Shown: positions 54,271 to 62,660 of the stretch, in pieces
How positions within the stretch are numbered: position 1 is the stretch's first letter
How the letters are laid out: each line of letters opens with the position of its first letter
DNA from: JADCRZ01 sp041751095
GTDB taxonomy: Bacteria > Bacteroidota > Bacteroidia > Chitinophagales > Chitinophagaceae
Direction of reading: 5' to 3'
NCBI GenBank assembly: GCA_041751095.1
Contig: JBGSYC010000249.1
Coordinates: 1 to 64,000, forward strand
Length of the DNA stretch: 64,000 bases
Notes under the pieces: generated by a model
The model's database searches: none
Told to the model about the DNA's origin: nothing
The model's input: the letters and a program-made list of their open reading frames with translations, nothing else
Position numbers and translations under genes: made by a program

Positions 54271-54783
54271 ATGCAACAAACAAATATATTCATAGAACCG
54301 GATGACGTTGACACAGGAAAAATCGTCAGGTATAAGAGACCAATGCTTGACGAGATGTTGCAGTTATTTTATAATACCGTTCATACGGTAAATGCCAAAG
54401 ATTACAATAATGAACAACTTGCTACCTGGGCGCCTGTTGTGATTGATAAGTTAAAGTGGGAAAAACGCCTCGAAGACAATTTTTGCCTTGTAGCCGTTTG
54501 TAACGAACAGATCGTAGGATTCGGGGAATTGTCTGCGGAAGGCGGAATAGATACGATGTTTGTGCACGAAGATTTCCAGGGGCAGAAAATTGCGAGCAGG
54601 ATCCTTGCAGAGCTGATGAATTATGCGCTCGAACAACACTTCAACGTTCTTACCACGGATGCCAGCATTACCGCAAAACCATTCTTCGAGAGCCATGGGT
54701 TTAAAGTGGTGAAAAAGCAAAAGAACTCTTATAACAATTTGGTTTTTGTGAATTACAACATGCAAAAGAATTTATCAGAATAA
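54271..54783 (+). CDS. GNAT-family N-acetyltransferase in the his operon
   Basis: A 170-residue acetyltransferase. The fold motifs are FCLVAVCNEQIVGFGELSAEGGIDTMFVHEDFQGQKIASRILAELMNYA in shortened form: the acetyl-CoA site is in HEDFQGQKIASRILAEL and the C-terminal strand in KPFFESHGFKVVKKQKN. It sits between hisG and hisD, and hisD begins immediately after its stop (TAA then ATG), so it is fully inside the operon. No his enzyme uses this fold; a link to histidine synthesis is unproven. It may acetylate a small molecule or amino acid. Confidence 0.85.
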   Translation: MQQTNIFIEPDDVDTGKIVRYKRPMLDEMLQLFYNTVHTVNAKDYNNEQLATWAPVVIDKLKWEKRLEDNFCLVAVCNEQIVGFGELSAEGGIDTMFVHEDFQGQKIASRILAELMNYALEQHFNVLTTDASITAKPFFESHGFKVVKKQKNSYNNLVFVNYNMQKNLSE

Positions 54784-56064
54784 ATGATGCAGGTGATCAG
54801 GTACCCGGAAAAAAGAGATTGGAAGAAACTATGCAAGCGTCCGGCATTGGATGTTTCTTCGCTGGAGGTTATCGTAACAAATATTCTCAGGGAGATTAAG
54901 GAAAGCGGTGATGAGGCGGTTAAACGCTTTACTCTGATGTTTGATAAGGTGTCGTTAACCAATCTTGAAATTTCTTCCCGTGAAATCAGGGAATCTGCCG
55001 GCCTGGTCCCGGAAGTTTTAAAATCGGCTATTCAACAGGCGAAATCCAATATTGAGAAATTTCACGCCGTTCAGCTAAAAGGCGATGAAGTGATCGAAAC
55101 CATGCCGGGTGTAAAATGCTGGCGAAAAAGTGTGGCTATCGAAAAGGTCGGTTTGTATATTCCGGGGGGAACGGCTCCTTTATTTTCTACATTATTAATG
55201 CTGGGTATTCCGGCAAAGCTGGCGGGTTGTAAAGAGATCATCTTATGTTCTCCTCCGAATAAGGAAAAAATAATACATCCGGCGATCCTCTATACAGCTA
55301 AACTTATCGGTGTGACGCGGATGTTCAAGGCGGGTGGCGCCCAGGCAATAGGCGCCATGGCCTACGGAACCGGAACAATTCCCCAGGTACACAAGATTTT
55401 TGGGCCTGGTAACCAGTATGTTACCTGTGCCAAGCAGGTTGTTCAAAAAGATGGCGTGGCTATAGACATGCCTGCAGGGCCAAGCGAAGTGGCTGTTTAC
55501 GCCGATGGGTCTGCCAATCCTGTTTTTGTTGCGGCAGACCTCCTTAGCCAGGCTGAACACGGTCCCGACAGCCAGGTGATGCTCGTTTCTGTAAATGAAC
55601 CTATGATCGGTATGGTTAGAGGGGAGGTGTTGAGGCAATTGGAAGGTTTATCACGAAAGGAATTTGCAACAAAGGCTCTGGAAAACAGCAAAATGATTTT
55701 GGTAAAAGATAAGGAAGAAGCAATGGATCTGCTCAATGAATATGCGGCTGAACACGTGATCCTTTCCTGTAATGATCCCGAACGGCTCGCTGCCCGGATC
55801 ATAAACGCGGGGTCTGTTTTTCTTGGACATTATTCGCCGGAAAGTGCAGGCGATTATGCCAGCGGCACCAACCATACCCTCCCAACTAACGGGTATGCGA
55901 AAGCGTATAGCGGTGTTAGCGTTGACAGCTTTATCAAAAAGATCACCTTTCAGCAACTTAGCAAAGAAGGATTGAAGAATATCGGACCTGCGGTAGAACT
56001 GATGGCAGATGCCGAAGGGCTCGATGGGCACCGGAATGCTGTGTCACTTCGCCTGGCAGAATGA
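54784..56064 (+). CDS. hisD: Histidinol dehydrogenase
   Basis: A 426-residue zinc enzyme that oxidises histidinol to histidine in two NAD-dependent steps. Blocks: IPGGTAPLFSTLLMLGIPAK, FKAGGAQAIGAMAYGTGTIP, KIFGPGNQYVTCAKQVV and AIDMPAGPSEVAVYADGSANP, with LSQAEHGPDSQVMLV supplying the Gln-His zinc ligands, and the C-terminal LPTNGYAKAYSGVSVDSFIKK. An ATG three bases later is an alternative start. It directly follows the GNAT gene; hisC begins 130 bp further on. Confidence 0.96.
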   Translation: MMQVIRYPEKRDWKKLCKRPALDVSSLEVIVTNILREIKESGDEAVKRFTLMFDKVSLTNLEISSREIRESAGLVPEVLKSAIQQAKSNIEKFHAVQLKGDEVIETMPGVKCWRKSVAIEKVGLYIPGGTAPLFSTLLMLGIPAKLAGCKEIILCSPPNKEKIIHPAILYTAKLIGVTRMFKAGGAQAIGAMAYGTGTIPQVHKIFGPGNQYVTCAKQVVQKDGVAIDMPAGPSEVAVYADGSANPVFVAADLLSQAEHGPDSQVMLVSVNEPMIGMVRGEVLRQLEGLSRKEFATKALENSKMILVKDKEEAMDLLNEYAAEHVILSCNDPERLAARIINAGSVFLGHYSPESAGDYASGTNHTLPTNGYAKAYSGVSVDSFIKKITFQQLSKEGLKNIGPAVELMADAEGLDGHRNAVSLRLAE

Positions 56065-56194
56065 ATAATGAAAGTTGTGGGATTTCCATATAAACTTACC
56101 GCTTACAACGTGGGTTTATGAGCCGCCTTTGATCGCAGAGATCAATCAATTCTGCGGCTGTGGCATCAGGCACCTGGATATATAATTTACAATC

Positions 56195-57250
56195 ATGTTC
56201 AATTTAGACAACCTGCTCCGCGAAAACATTAAAAGGCTTACCCCGTACTCCACCGCAAGAGATGAGTTTAAAGGAGATGCCAAAATATTTCTTGATGCAA
56301 ATGAAAACAGTTATGGATCCCCTTTATCAACATCCTATAACAGGTATCCTGATCCTCTGCAGTGGAAAGTAAAAGAAAAGCTCAGTCTGGTAAAAGGCAT
56401 CCCGGCAGCGAATATATTTCTTGGAAACGGCAGCGACGAATGCATCGATGTTTTATACCGGATATGCTGCGAACCTTCAACCGATAACGTGTTGATCGTT
56501 CCACCTACTTACGGGATGTATGAAGTAAGTGCAACGATCAACGATATCGGACTCATCAGGGTTCCCCTAACAACCCAGTTTCAACTTGATCTGCCCGCTA
56601 TAGAACAGGCAGTTAATGATCATACCAAAATGATCTTTCTCTGTTCACCAAATAACCCAACCGGGAATTCACTTCACCGGCACGACGTTGAAATACTACT
56701 TAACAATTACTTTGGGCTGGTAGTCATTGACGAGGCCTACATTAATTTTTCGCGTCACCACTCCTTTATCCGGGAGCTTAAAGATTACCCGAACCTGGTT
56801 GTTATGCAAACATTGTCGAAGGCCTGGGGGCTGGCAGCTTTACGGGTTGGAATGGCTTTTGCTTCAGAAAACATAATACATGTAATGAATAAGGTAAAGC
56901 CGCCTTATAACATCAACGCAGCTTCGCAGGAACTGGCACTGAACGCCCTTGATGAGGTGTCAAAGGTAAATGGAATGATTTTAGACATCGTTAAGGGGAG
57001 AGAGATGTTATCCATACAATTGCAGGAGTTTCCATTTGTATTACACGTTTACCATAGTGACGCAAACTTCCTCCTGGTTAAAGTAACGGATGCAAATAGT
57101 ATCTATGAATATTTGTTAAGGCAGGGAATCGTTGTAAGAGACAGAAGTAAGGTGGAAGGATGTGAAGGCTGCCTTCGGATCACGATCGGCACTGAAAAAG
57201 AAAACAACGAGTTGATACAAACCCTTAAACGTTTTGTAAGCAGCAAATGA
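56195..57250 (+). CDS. hisC: Histidinol-phosphate aminotransferase
   Basis: A 351-residue class I/II aminotransferase. Features: LDANENSYGSPLSTSYNRYPDP, FLGNGSDECIDVLYRI, the block FLCSPNNPTGNSL, the PLP Asp in LVVIDEAYINF and the Schiff-base Lys in VVMQTLSKAWGLAALRVGMA. It converts imidazole-acetol phosphate to histidinol phosphate. Its stop overlaps the start of the next gene by ATGA, so the PQQ-type dehydrogenase is translationally coupled to it. Confidence 0.95.
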   Translation: MFNLDNLLRENIKRLTPYSTARDEFKGDAKIFLDANENSYGSPLSTSYNRYPDPLQWKVKEKLSLVKGIPAANIFLGNGSDECIDVLYRICCEPSTDNVLIVPPTYGMYEVSATINDIGLIRVPLTTQFQLDLPAIEQAVNDHTKMIFLCSPNNPTGNSLHRHDVEILLNNYFGLVVIDEAYINFSRHHSFIRELKDYPNLVVMQTLSKAWGLAALRVGMAFASENIIHVMNKVKPPYNINAASQELALNALDEVSKVNGMILDIVKGREMLSIQLQEFPFVLHVYHSDANFLLVKVTDANSIYEYLLRQGIVVRDRSKVEGCEGCLRITIGTEKENNELIQTLKRFVSSK

Positions 57251-58578
57251 AACTTTATTTTATCAAAGCTAAATTTTTCTTCAGGATGCAAATGCCCACA
57301 AATCTGAATTTGTTGTTTTTTGTTCAACTTTTTTTTGTTTTTAGCTCTTTTGGAAATGACACGACGGGAATCAAAAAAGCTAAAGCGGCGCCTCCAGAAA
57401 CAGGGATTACGCTTCCCACAGGCTTCACTTCAACCGCTTTCGCGGATTCTCTTGGCAATGCACGGCATATAGCCGTTGCTCCCGGTGGCGAGGTGTTCGT
57501 AAAGCTGCAGCGCCTGAAAAACGGCAAAGGGATCATTCGTTTAAAAGACATGAATGGGGACGGGAAAGCCGACCGAATGATGTCGTTTGGTAGTTATACG
57601 GGCACAGGTGTGGCCGTCAAGAATGGATATTTATACGCGTCCTCCAATAAAGGAATCTTCCGCTATAAGCTGAACGATCAAAACGAAGTGATAGACACGT
57701 CAAAAGCGGAAATGATCGTTACAGGCCTGGTTGACAAAGGTCAGCACAATTCGAAATCAATTGCCCTGGACGATGCCGGCAACATCTACGTAAACATCGG
57801 AGCTCCATCAAATGCATGCCAGGTTCAGGACCGGACTAAGGGATCTCCTGGTCAGGACCCCTGCCCGATACTTGATTCTGCAGCAGGGATATGGCAGTTT
57901 AAAGTTGACCGGTTGAATCAATCTTACGGTGATGGCGTACGATACGTTACAGGTACGCGAAACGTTGTGGGGTTAGACTGGAATACTTCGGTTAAAGAAC
58001 TATACATTATGCAACATGGCAGGGATGGTTTAAACCAGATGTTCCCCGAACTATATACAGAAGAACAAAGTGCAGAATTGCCTGCCGAAGAATTGTTGCT
58101 CGCCAGGAAGAATGCAAATTTCGGATGGCCTTATTGTTATTATGATCCTAATCAGCAAAAGAAAATATTAAACCCGGAATACGGTGGAGACGCAAAAAAG
58201 CAGGGAAGGTGCGCCGGAGTCGACACCCCGCTATACGGCTTCCCCGGGCACTGGGCTCCTAACAGTTTGCTTTTTTATACAGGCAATATGTTTCCTGAAC
58301 GCTATAAGAATGGGGCATTTATTGCCTTTCACGGATCGTGGAACCGTGCTCCCTTAAAACAGGGAGGGTATTTTGTTGCATTCGTTCCCTTTAAAGATGG
58401 GAAGCCCGCCGGTAAATGGGAGCCCTTTGCTGAAGGGTTTGCCGGCAAAGAAGTGTACCAGCCAAGAGATGCCGTGTACCGGCCGTGCGGACTGGCGCAA
58501 GGCCCGGATGGTTCACTGTTTATTTCTGATGACGTAAAAGGAAGAATCTGGAAGGTTACCTATAATTCAAATCAATAG
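57247..58578 (+). CDS. PQQ-type sugar (sorbosone) dehydrogenase-like protein
   Basis: A 443-residue exported protein. The ATG at 57247 overlaps hisC, and an internal start before MPTNLNLLFFVQLFFVFS is also possible, because that part is the signal peptide. The body is a six-bladed propeller of the GDH/sorbosone-dehydrogenase family: GLVDKGQHNSKSIALDDAGN, TGTRNVVGLDWNTSVKELYIMQHGRDGL, FGWPYCYYD, GFPGHWAPNSLLFYTG and FHGSWNRAP. The His of QHGRDGL and nearby residues are those that bind PQQ and base-catalyse in the family. It pairs with the cytochrome c gene one base downstream, forming an electron-transfer module inserted in the his operon. Confidence 0.87.
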   Translation: MKLYFIKAKFFFRMQMPTNLNLLFFVQLFFVFSSFGNDTTGIKKAKAAPPETGITLPTGFTSTAFADSLGNARHIAVAPGGEVFVKLQRLKNGKGIIRLKDMNGDGKADRMMSFGSYTGTGVAVKNGYLYASSNKGIFRYKLNDQNEVIDTSKAEMIVTGLVDKGQHNSKSIALDDAGNIYVNIGAPSNACQVQDRTKGSPGQDPCPILDSAAGIWQFKVDRLNQSYGDGVRYVTGTRNVVGLDWNTSVKELYIMQHGRDGLNQMFPELYTEEQSAELPAEELLLARKNANFGWPYCYYDPNQQKKILNPEYGGDAKKQGRCAGVDTPLYGFPGHWAPNSLLFYTGNMFPERYKNGAFIAFHGSWNRAPLKQGGYFVAFVPFKDGKPAGKWEPFAEGFAGKEVYQPRDAVYRPCGLAQGPDGSLFISDDVKGRIWKVTYNSNQ

Positions 58579-58579
58579 T

Positions 58580-59011
58580 ATGCGAAATATCAAAAAAATC
58601 CTGGTGCTACTTGTTGTCGTGAGCCTCGCGATTGGTTGTCTGAGCTTTATCAATTCGCAACAACAGCCCGGAATAGCCGCGTCTGTCAAACGCGGAAATA
58701 CTGTTTATATGACGTACTGCCTTCCCTGCCATCAGGCAGACGGGGCCGGTGTGCCCAACCTGAATCCTCCACTGATAAAAACAAAATACGTGCTGGGGGA
58801 TAAGAAGGAGTTGATTACGATAGTTTTAAAGGGGCTTACCGGGGAAATAGAAGTAAATGGCGAAACATTTAACAACGTAATGCCATCTCACATTTTTCTT
58901 ACCGACCAGCAGGTTGCGGATGTTTTAACGTATGTAAGAAACAGCTTTACAAACAAAGCCACCCCTGTTACTGTCGCTGAAGTTAAAGCAGTCAGGGCCA
59001 AAGTGAAGTAG
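58580..59011 (+). CDS. Cytochrome c, single-heme
   Basis: A 143-residue exported class I cytochrome. An N-terminal signal/anchor (ILVLLVVVSLAIGCLSF) precedes the heme attachment motif CLPCH within YMTYCLPCHQADGAGVPNLNPPL; the axial Met is likely in NNVMPSHIF, with VADVLTYVRNSF the C-terminal helix. The Cys in IGC may be lipidated. It follows the sugar dehydrogenase by one base and would accept its electrons. Nothing of histidine synthesis uses it. The gene ends in the 14-bp tandem repeat described separately. Confidence 0.9.
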   Translation: MRNIKKILVLLVVVSLAIGCLSFINSQQQPGIAASVKRGNTVYMTYCLPCHQADGAGVPNLNPPLIKTKYVLGDKKELITIVLKGLTGEIEVNGETFNNVMPSHIFLTDQQVADVLTYVRNSFTNKATPVTVAEVKAVRAKVK

Positions 59012-59012
59012 G

Positions 59013-59214
59013 TAGTGGGTAGTTAGTAGTGGGTAGTTAGTAGTGGGTAGTAGGTAGTTATTGGGAGTTATTGAGTTTAAGTTTTGATCAGCCGGTCTCT
59101 TTTTAGGTTAAAACTGTAATTGTTTCAATTTTGATATAGTTGAATGGCCCTTTCGCCACTCGATCTACTATCTATATCTACTAACTACTACTACCCACTA
59201 CTAACTACCCACTA
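59013..59214. repeat. TAGTGGGTAGTTAG tandem repeat forming a 27-bp inverted repeat before hisB
   Basis: The 14-bp unit TAGTGGGTAGTTAG occurs at 59013-59026 and 59027-59040 and partially after. The stretch 59027-59053 is the exact reverse complement of 59188-59214, a 27-bp perfect inverted repeat with a 134-bp spacer. It fills the 241-bp gap between the cytochrome gene and hisB, and could form a long hairpin in the transcript. Repeats of TAGTGGGTAG type resemble the G-rich repeat before the T9SS plug gene. Confidence 0.9.
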
Positions 59215-59252
59215 TTTACTGATTTCCTGCTCTATTCCAAAATGTCTTAACA

Positions 59253-60398
59253 ATGAAGCGAATCCTGTTCATCGACCGCGACGGCACTTTAATTAATGAA
59301 GCGCCACCCACATACCAGTTAGACTCGTATGACAAACTGACCTTTTATCCCCACATGTTTGAATTCATGGGAAAAATCGCACGTGAACTGGATTACGAAT
59401 TGGTTATGGTCAGTAACCAGGATGGACTGGGGACCGCTTCCTTCCCTGAAGAAACATTCTGGCCTTTGCATAACCTGGTCATGAAAAGTCTGGAAGGCGA
59501 GGGAATTCATTTCAGCGCTGTGCATATCGACAAGACTTACCCCTCTGAAAATGCGGCGACCCGCAAGCCCGGCATCGGCATGTTTACCCAATACCTCGAT
59601 AATCCTGATTATGATATTGCGCGTTCATTTGTGATAGGAGACCGGATCACGGACATCCAGCTTGCTAAGAATCTTGGATGTAAAGGGATATGGTTGAAAA
59701 ATGATGTTTCGCTCGGAGCCGGTGAAATGGCGGGCAAGATCGCCGGGCTAAATGACTCGGGAACCATTGCGCTGGAGACCACGGAATGGATGGATATCTA
59801 TCACTTTCTGAAATTAGGACTACGAAAAGTGGTTCATGAGCGAAATACCAGTGAAACGCAGATCAAGCTCGAACTAAATATCGATGGACAGGGAAAGGGT
59901 CAGATATTTACAGGGCTTGGATTTTTTGATCACATGCTGGAACAGATCGCCAGGCACGGGAGAATGGATCTCACGCTCCGCTCAAATGGCGATCTCCATA
60001 TCGATGAACATCATACCATTGAAGATACGGCCATTGCCCTCGGTGAAGCCTTTGCGCAGGCATTGGCAGACAAACGCGGCATGGAGCGGTATGGTTTCGC
60101 ATTGCCGATGGATGATGCTGATGCAAAGGTACTTGTCGATTTCGGCGGCCGCAGCTGGCTGGTATGGAAAGCAGAATTTAAAAGAGAAAGGATAGGAGAA
60201 ATGCCCACAGAAATGTTCTTTCACTTCTTTAAATCTTTTTCTGATGCAGCCAAATGCAATCTTAACATTGAATGTAAAGGAGACAATGAACATCATAAGA
60301 TCGAAGCCATCTTTAAAGCATTCGCCCGGGCTATAAGGATGGCCGTAAAACGGGATCCCATGTCAAATTACCTTCCTTCTACAAAGGGCGTGCTTTGA
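59253..60398 (+). CDS. hisB: Bifunctional histidinol-phosphatase / imidazoleglycerol-phosphate dehydratase
   Basis: A 381-residue two-domain enzyme. The N-terminal HAD phosphatase (about 1-165) has FIDRDGTLINEAPPTYQLD, MVSNQDGLG and FVIGDRITDIQLAKNLG; the dehydratase domain (about 190-381) has GLGFFDHMLEQIARHG, DEHHTIEDTAIALGEA and NEHHKIEAIFKAFARAIR, the two HHxxE metal sites. The loop that binds zinc through Cys in E. coli HisB reads HIDKTYPSENAATRKPG here, with no Cys. It is the last his gene seen; hisH, hisA and hisF do not follow. A 27-bp inverted repeat lies in front of it. Confidence 0.95.
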   Translation: MKRILFIDRDGTLINEAPPTYQLDSYDKLTFYPHMFEFMGKIARELDYELVMVSNQDGLGTASFPEETFWPLHNLVMKSLEGEGIHFSAVHIDKTYPSENAATRKPGIGMFTQYLDNPDYDIARSFVIGDRITDIQLAKNLGCKGIWLKNDVSLGAGEMAGKIAGLNDSGTIALETTEWMDIYHFLKLGLRKVVHERNTSETQIKLELNIDGQGKGQIFTGLGFFDHMLEQIARHGRMDLTLRSNGDLHIDEHHTIEDTAIALGEAFAQALADKRGMERYGFALPMDDADAKVLVDFGGRSWLVWKAEFKRERIGEMPTEMFFHFFKSFSDAAKCNLNIECKGDNEHHKIEAIFKAFARAIRMAVKRDPMSNYLPSTKGVL

Positions 60399-60495
60399 TT
60401 AAGTCAGTTGGCGTTCATCTTTGCAGGAATTGGTGTGCCTCAGATATCACTTATGCAAAGCACAATACTTTCTCACAACGGCGAAACCCGCGTTG

Positions 60496-60777
60496 CTAAT
60501 CCAGAACATCCCTCATCTCCGGCGTTATCCCGATTATTCTTTTTGCAAAAGAACAAAGAGGGATGATCTTCATGTTTGATGCACGTGCATGTTCAACAGC
60601 CGCAGAAACCAATTGCCTGCCAACGTTTTTGCCTCCTAATAAATCGTCCACTTCGGTGTGTTGGATGACCATCTTCCCTTCAGCCGAAAGGGAATAGACT
60701 AATTCAGCCAGGTCTTTTCCATCCTGCCGTACAAAAAATCTTCCGTTATCGCCTTCTTCGGTATGTTCGATATGCAT
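60496..60777 (-). CDS. Small GNAT-like N-acetyltransferase (COG2388 type)
   Basis: A 93-residue protein with the shortened acetyltransferase fold of the YjdJ/COG2388 group: GRFFVRQDGKDLAELVYSLS, VIQHTEVDDLLGGKNVGRQLVSAAVEHARASNMKIIPLC (in parts) with the acetyl-CoA loop LGGKNVGRQLV. Members often acetylate small amines; the target is unknown. It is transcribed toward hisB, in the gap before the trp leader. Confidence 0.8.
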   Translation of the reverse strand: MHIEHTEEGDNGRFFVRQDGKDLAELVYSLSAEGKMVIQHTEVDDLLGGKNVGRQLVSAAVEHARASNMKIIPLCSFAKRIIGITPEMRDVLD

Positions 60778-60975
60778 AAATTATTTTGTTAAAAGTAATG
60801 ATCGCCAAAGGTACTCTTCATCAAAGCAATTGTAAGAGTAGTACCTCATTTTATAAGGCATGTATGATTCAATTTTGCATCACTATCCTTTATGTACAGG
60901 ATGAAAGGAGTATTTGGTGAATTGTTCGACGTTGGTTTACCGCCGATTTATTTAGATATTCCTATCTATAAAAAG

Positions 60976-61005
60976 TTGGAAATTGAAAAAAAACATACAC
61001 CTTTG
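60976..61005 (+). promoter_or_regulatory. trp operon promoter
   Basis: TTG (60976-60978), a 19-bp spacer and CACCTTTG (60998-61005), one mismatch from TAnnTTTG. The spacing equals that of the his promoter. Transcription would begin near 61010, about 24 bp before the leader ATG. Confidence 0.5.
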
Positions 61006-61033
61006 CACTATAATGGCAAAAGCAATAAAAAAT

Positions 61034-61072
61034 ATGAATTGGTGGTGGCATGTAAACTCCAAACGGGGCTAG
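61034..61072 (+). CDS. trpL: trp operon leader peptide
   Basis: A 12-codon frame reading MNWWWHVNSKRG with three Trp codons in a row (TGG at 61040-61048). It lies between a plausible promoter and a strong terminator, ahead of trpE, and so is a Trp-sensing leader. With little charged tRNA-Trp the ribosome pauses at the TGG codons, leaving CGGGGC (61064-61069) plus TAG (61070-61072) free to pair with the left arm of the terminator (GCCCCG at 61109-61114, CTA at 61105-61107, one base bulged). With enough Trp the ribosome reaches the stop, which lies within that strand, masks it, and the terminator forms. The longer frame over it (60892-61080) has no family resemblance. Confidence 0.9.
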   Translation: MNWWWHVNSKRG

Positions 61073-61106
61073 CAATGTAATTGCTGATTTATATATAACC
61101 ATATCT

Positions 61107-61133
61107 ATGCCCCGGTTTTTTCCGGGGCATTTT
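61107..61133 (+). terminator. trp attenuator terminator
   Basis: ATGCCCCGG (61107-61115), loop TTTTTT, CCGGGGCAT (61122-61130), a perfect 9-bp GC-rich stem followed by TTT. It stands 109 bp before trpE, with no gene ending there. Its left arm is also bound by the antiterminator strand in the leader frame. Confidence 0.88.
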
Positions 61134-61241
61134 ATATTAAAAGGCGTGCGTAATCCGTTTAGAAAGTACTTAGGGGATTTCCAGGAACAAGATAATCCGG
61201 TATTCAACAAATCATGCAGCTCCTCTTCGACATAATATTGT

Positions 61242-62660
61242 ATGAAAAAAACTGCTATCAATACAACCGCTAAAAAGTTACTTGCCGATGTGTTTACTCC
61301 GGTAGGCATCTATCTCAGGCTGCGTGACCGCTTTCGTGATACCATCCTTATGGAAAGCACAGATTTTCATGTTGGCGATAATAGTTATTCGTTCATCGGT
61401 ATTAATGCGATTGCCGGAATCGAGATCAGGAACGCGCAGCAGGTGGAATGTAAAATGCCCGGGCAAAGACCTGAAATTCTGCCTATTCAGAACCCGTCTC
61501 ATATACCAGGCCTTTTGCTGGCTTTCATGCAGAGGTTTGCCGTAAACACAAACATCGAAAAGCATGTACAGGCGGCTCAGGGTTTTTTTGGGTACACTAC
61601 TTTTGATGCGGTACAATTTTTTGAGACGATCACATTCTCCGCCAGCGGCAACCGCGCCCATGATATTCCACTGATGCGCTACCGCCTTTACCAGTACGTG
61701 ATCTCTATTCATCATCTTAAAGATGAATTGTATATTTATGAGAACCAGGTATCAGGCATCAATAGTGAAGTGGATATTGTTGAAAGCGTCATCAAAAGCA
61801 AGGACGTTCCCGTATATCCTTTTAAAATTTCCGCTGGCGAGACTTCCAATCTGGATGATGACCAGTACGTAGAAATGGTAAAAAAAGGAATACATCATTG
61901 TCTCCGCGGAGATGTGTTCCAGATCGTTTTAAGCAGGAAATTTCAGCAAAGTTTTACAGGCGACGAGTTTAACGTATACCGTACCTTACGTAATATTAAC
62001 CCTTCACCTTACTTATTTTATTTTGACTACGGTGATTATAAACTTTTCGGATCCAGCCCTGAAAGCCAGTTGATCATAAGCAACGGCAAGGCAGTAGTGC
62101 ATCCGATAGCAGGTACTTTCAAGCGAACGGGTGATGATGTAACCGATCAGCTGCTTGCCAAAAACCTGCTTACAGACGTAAAGGAAAATGCCGAACATGT
62201 TATGCTTGTGGATCTTGCAAGAAACGACCTTAGTCGTCTGTGCGATGATGTATATGTCAGCAGCTATCGGAAAGTCCACTACTACAGCCACGTTCTTCAC
62301 CTGGTAAGTGAGGTAACAGGTACAGTAAGGCCTGAAAGTAATCCCTTTGAAATGCTTGCCGTAAGTTTTCCTGCCGGTACTTTAAGCGGAGCTCCGAAAT
62401 TTAAAGCTATGGAACTTATCAGCCGGTATGAGCCTACACCAAGAAGCTATTATGGTGGGTGCATCGGGTTTATGGGGTTTGACGGAAGCTGTAATCACGC
62501 CATTATGATCCGTACTTTTTTGAGCCGGCATAATAGTCTCGTTTACCAGGCCGGCGCAGGTATCGTTGCTGCTTCACAGCCGGAAAGCGAATTACAGGAA
62601 GTGAATAACAAATTAAATGCCCTGAAATCTGCCATTAAAATGGCAACTGAGATGAGTTGA
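61242..62660 (+). CDS. trpE: Anthranilate synthase component I
   Basis: A 472-residue enzyme that makes anthranilate from chorismate and ammonia from TrpG. The Trp-sensing N-terminal part has TPVGIYLRLRDRFRDTILMESTD (the LLES-type allosteric motif, here LMES) and a later SFIGINAIA. The catalytic part has VSRKF-type sequence IVLSRKFQQSF, NPSPYLFYFDYGDYKLFGSSPE, HPIAGTFKRTGDD, VDLARNDLSRLCD, FPAGTLSGAPKFKAMELI and YYGGCIGFMGFDGSCNHAI. It is preceded by the attenuator, so both transcription and feedback are Trp-controlled. Confidence 0.96.
   Translation: MKKTAINTTAKKLLADVFTPVGIYLRLRDRFRDTILMESTDFHVGDNSYSFIGINAIAGIEIRNAQQVECKMPGQRPEILPIQNPSHIPGLLLAFMQRFAVNTNIEKHVQAAQGFFGYTTFDAVQFFETITFSASGNRAHDIPLMRYRLYQYVISIHHLKDELYIYENQVSGINSEVDIVESVIKSKDVPVYPFKISAGETSNLDDDQYVEMVKKGIHHCLRGDVFQIVLSRKFQQSFTGDEFNVYRTLRNINPSPYLFYFDYGDYKLFGSSPESQLIISNGKAVVHPIAGTFKRTGDDVTDQLLAKNLLTDVKENAEHVMLVDLARNDLSRLCDDVYVSSYRKVHYYSHVLHLVSEVTGTVRPESNPFEMLAVSFPAGTLSGAPKFKAMELISRYEPTPRSYYGGCIGFMGFDGSCNHAIMIRTFLSRHNSLVYQAGAGIVAASQPESELQEVNNKLNALKSAIKMATEMS

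Noticed and set aside
60892..61080. A 62-codon frame covering the trp leader region
   Set aside because: It has no family resemblance and runs across the promoter; the 12-codon Trp-rich frame in another phase explains the site better.
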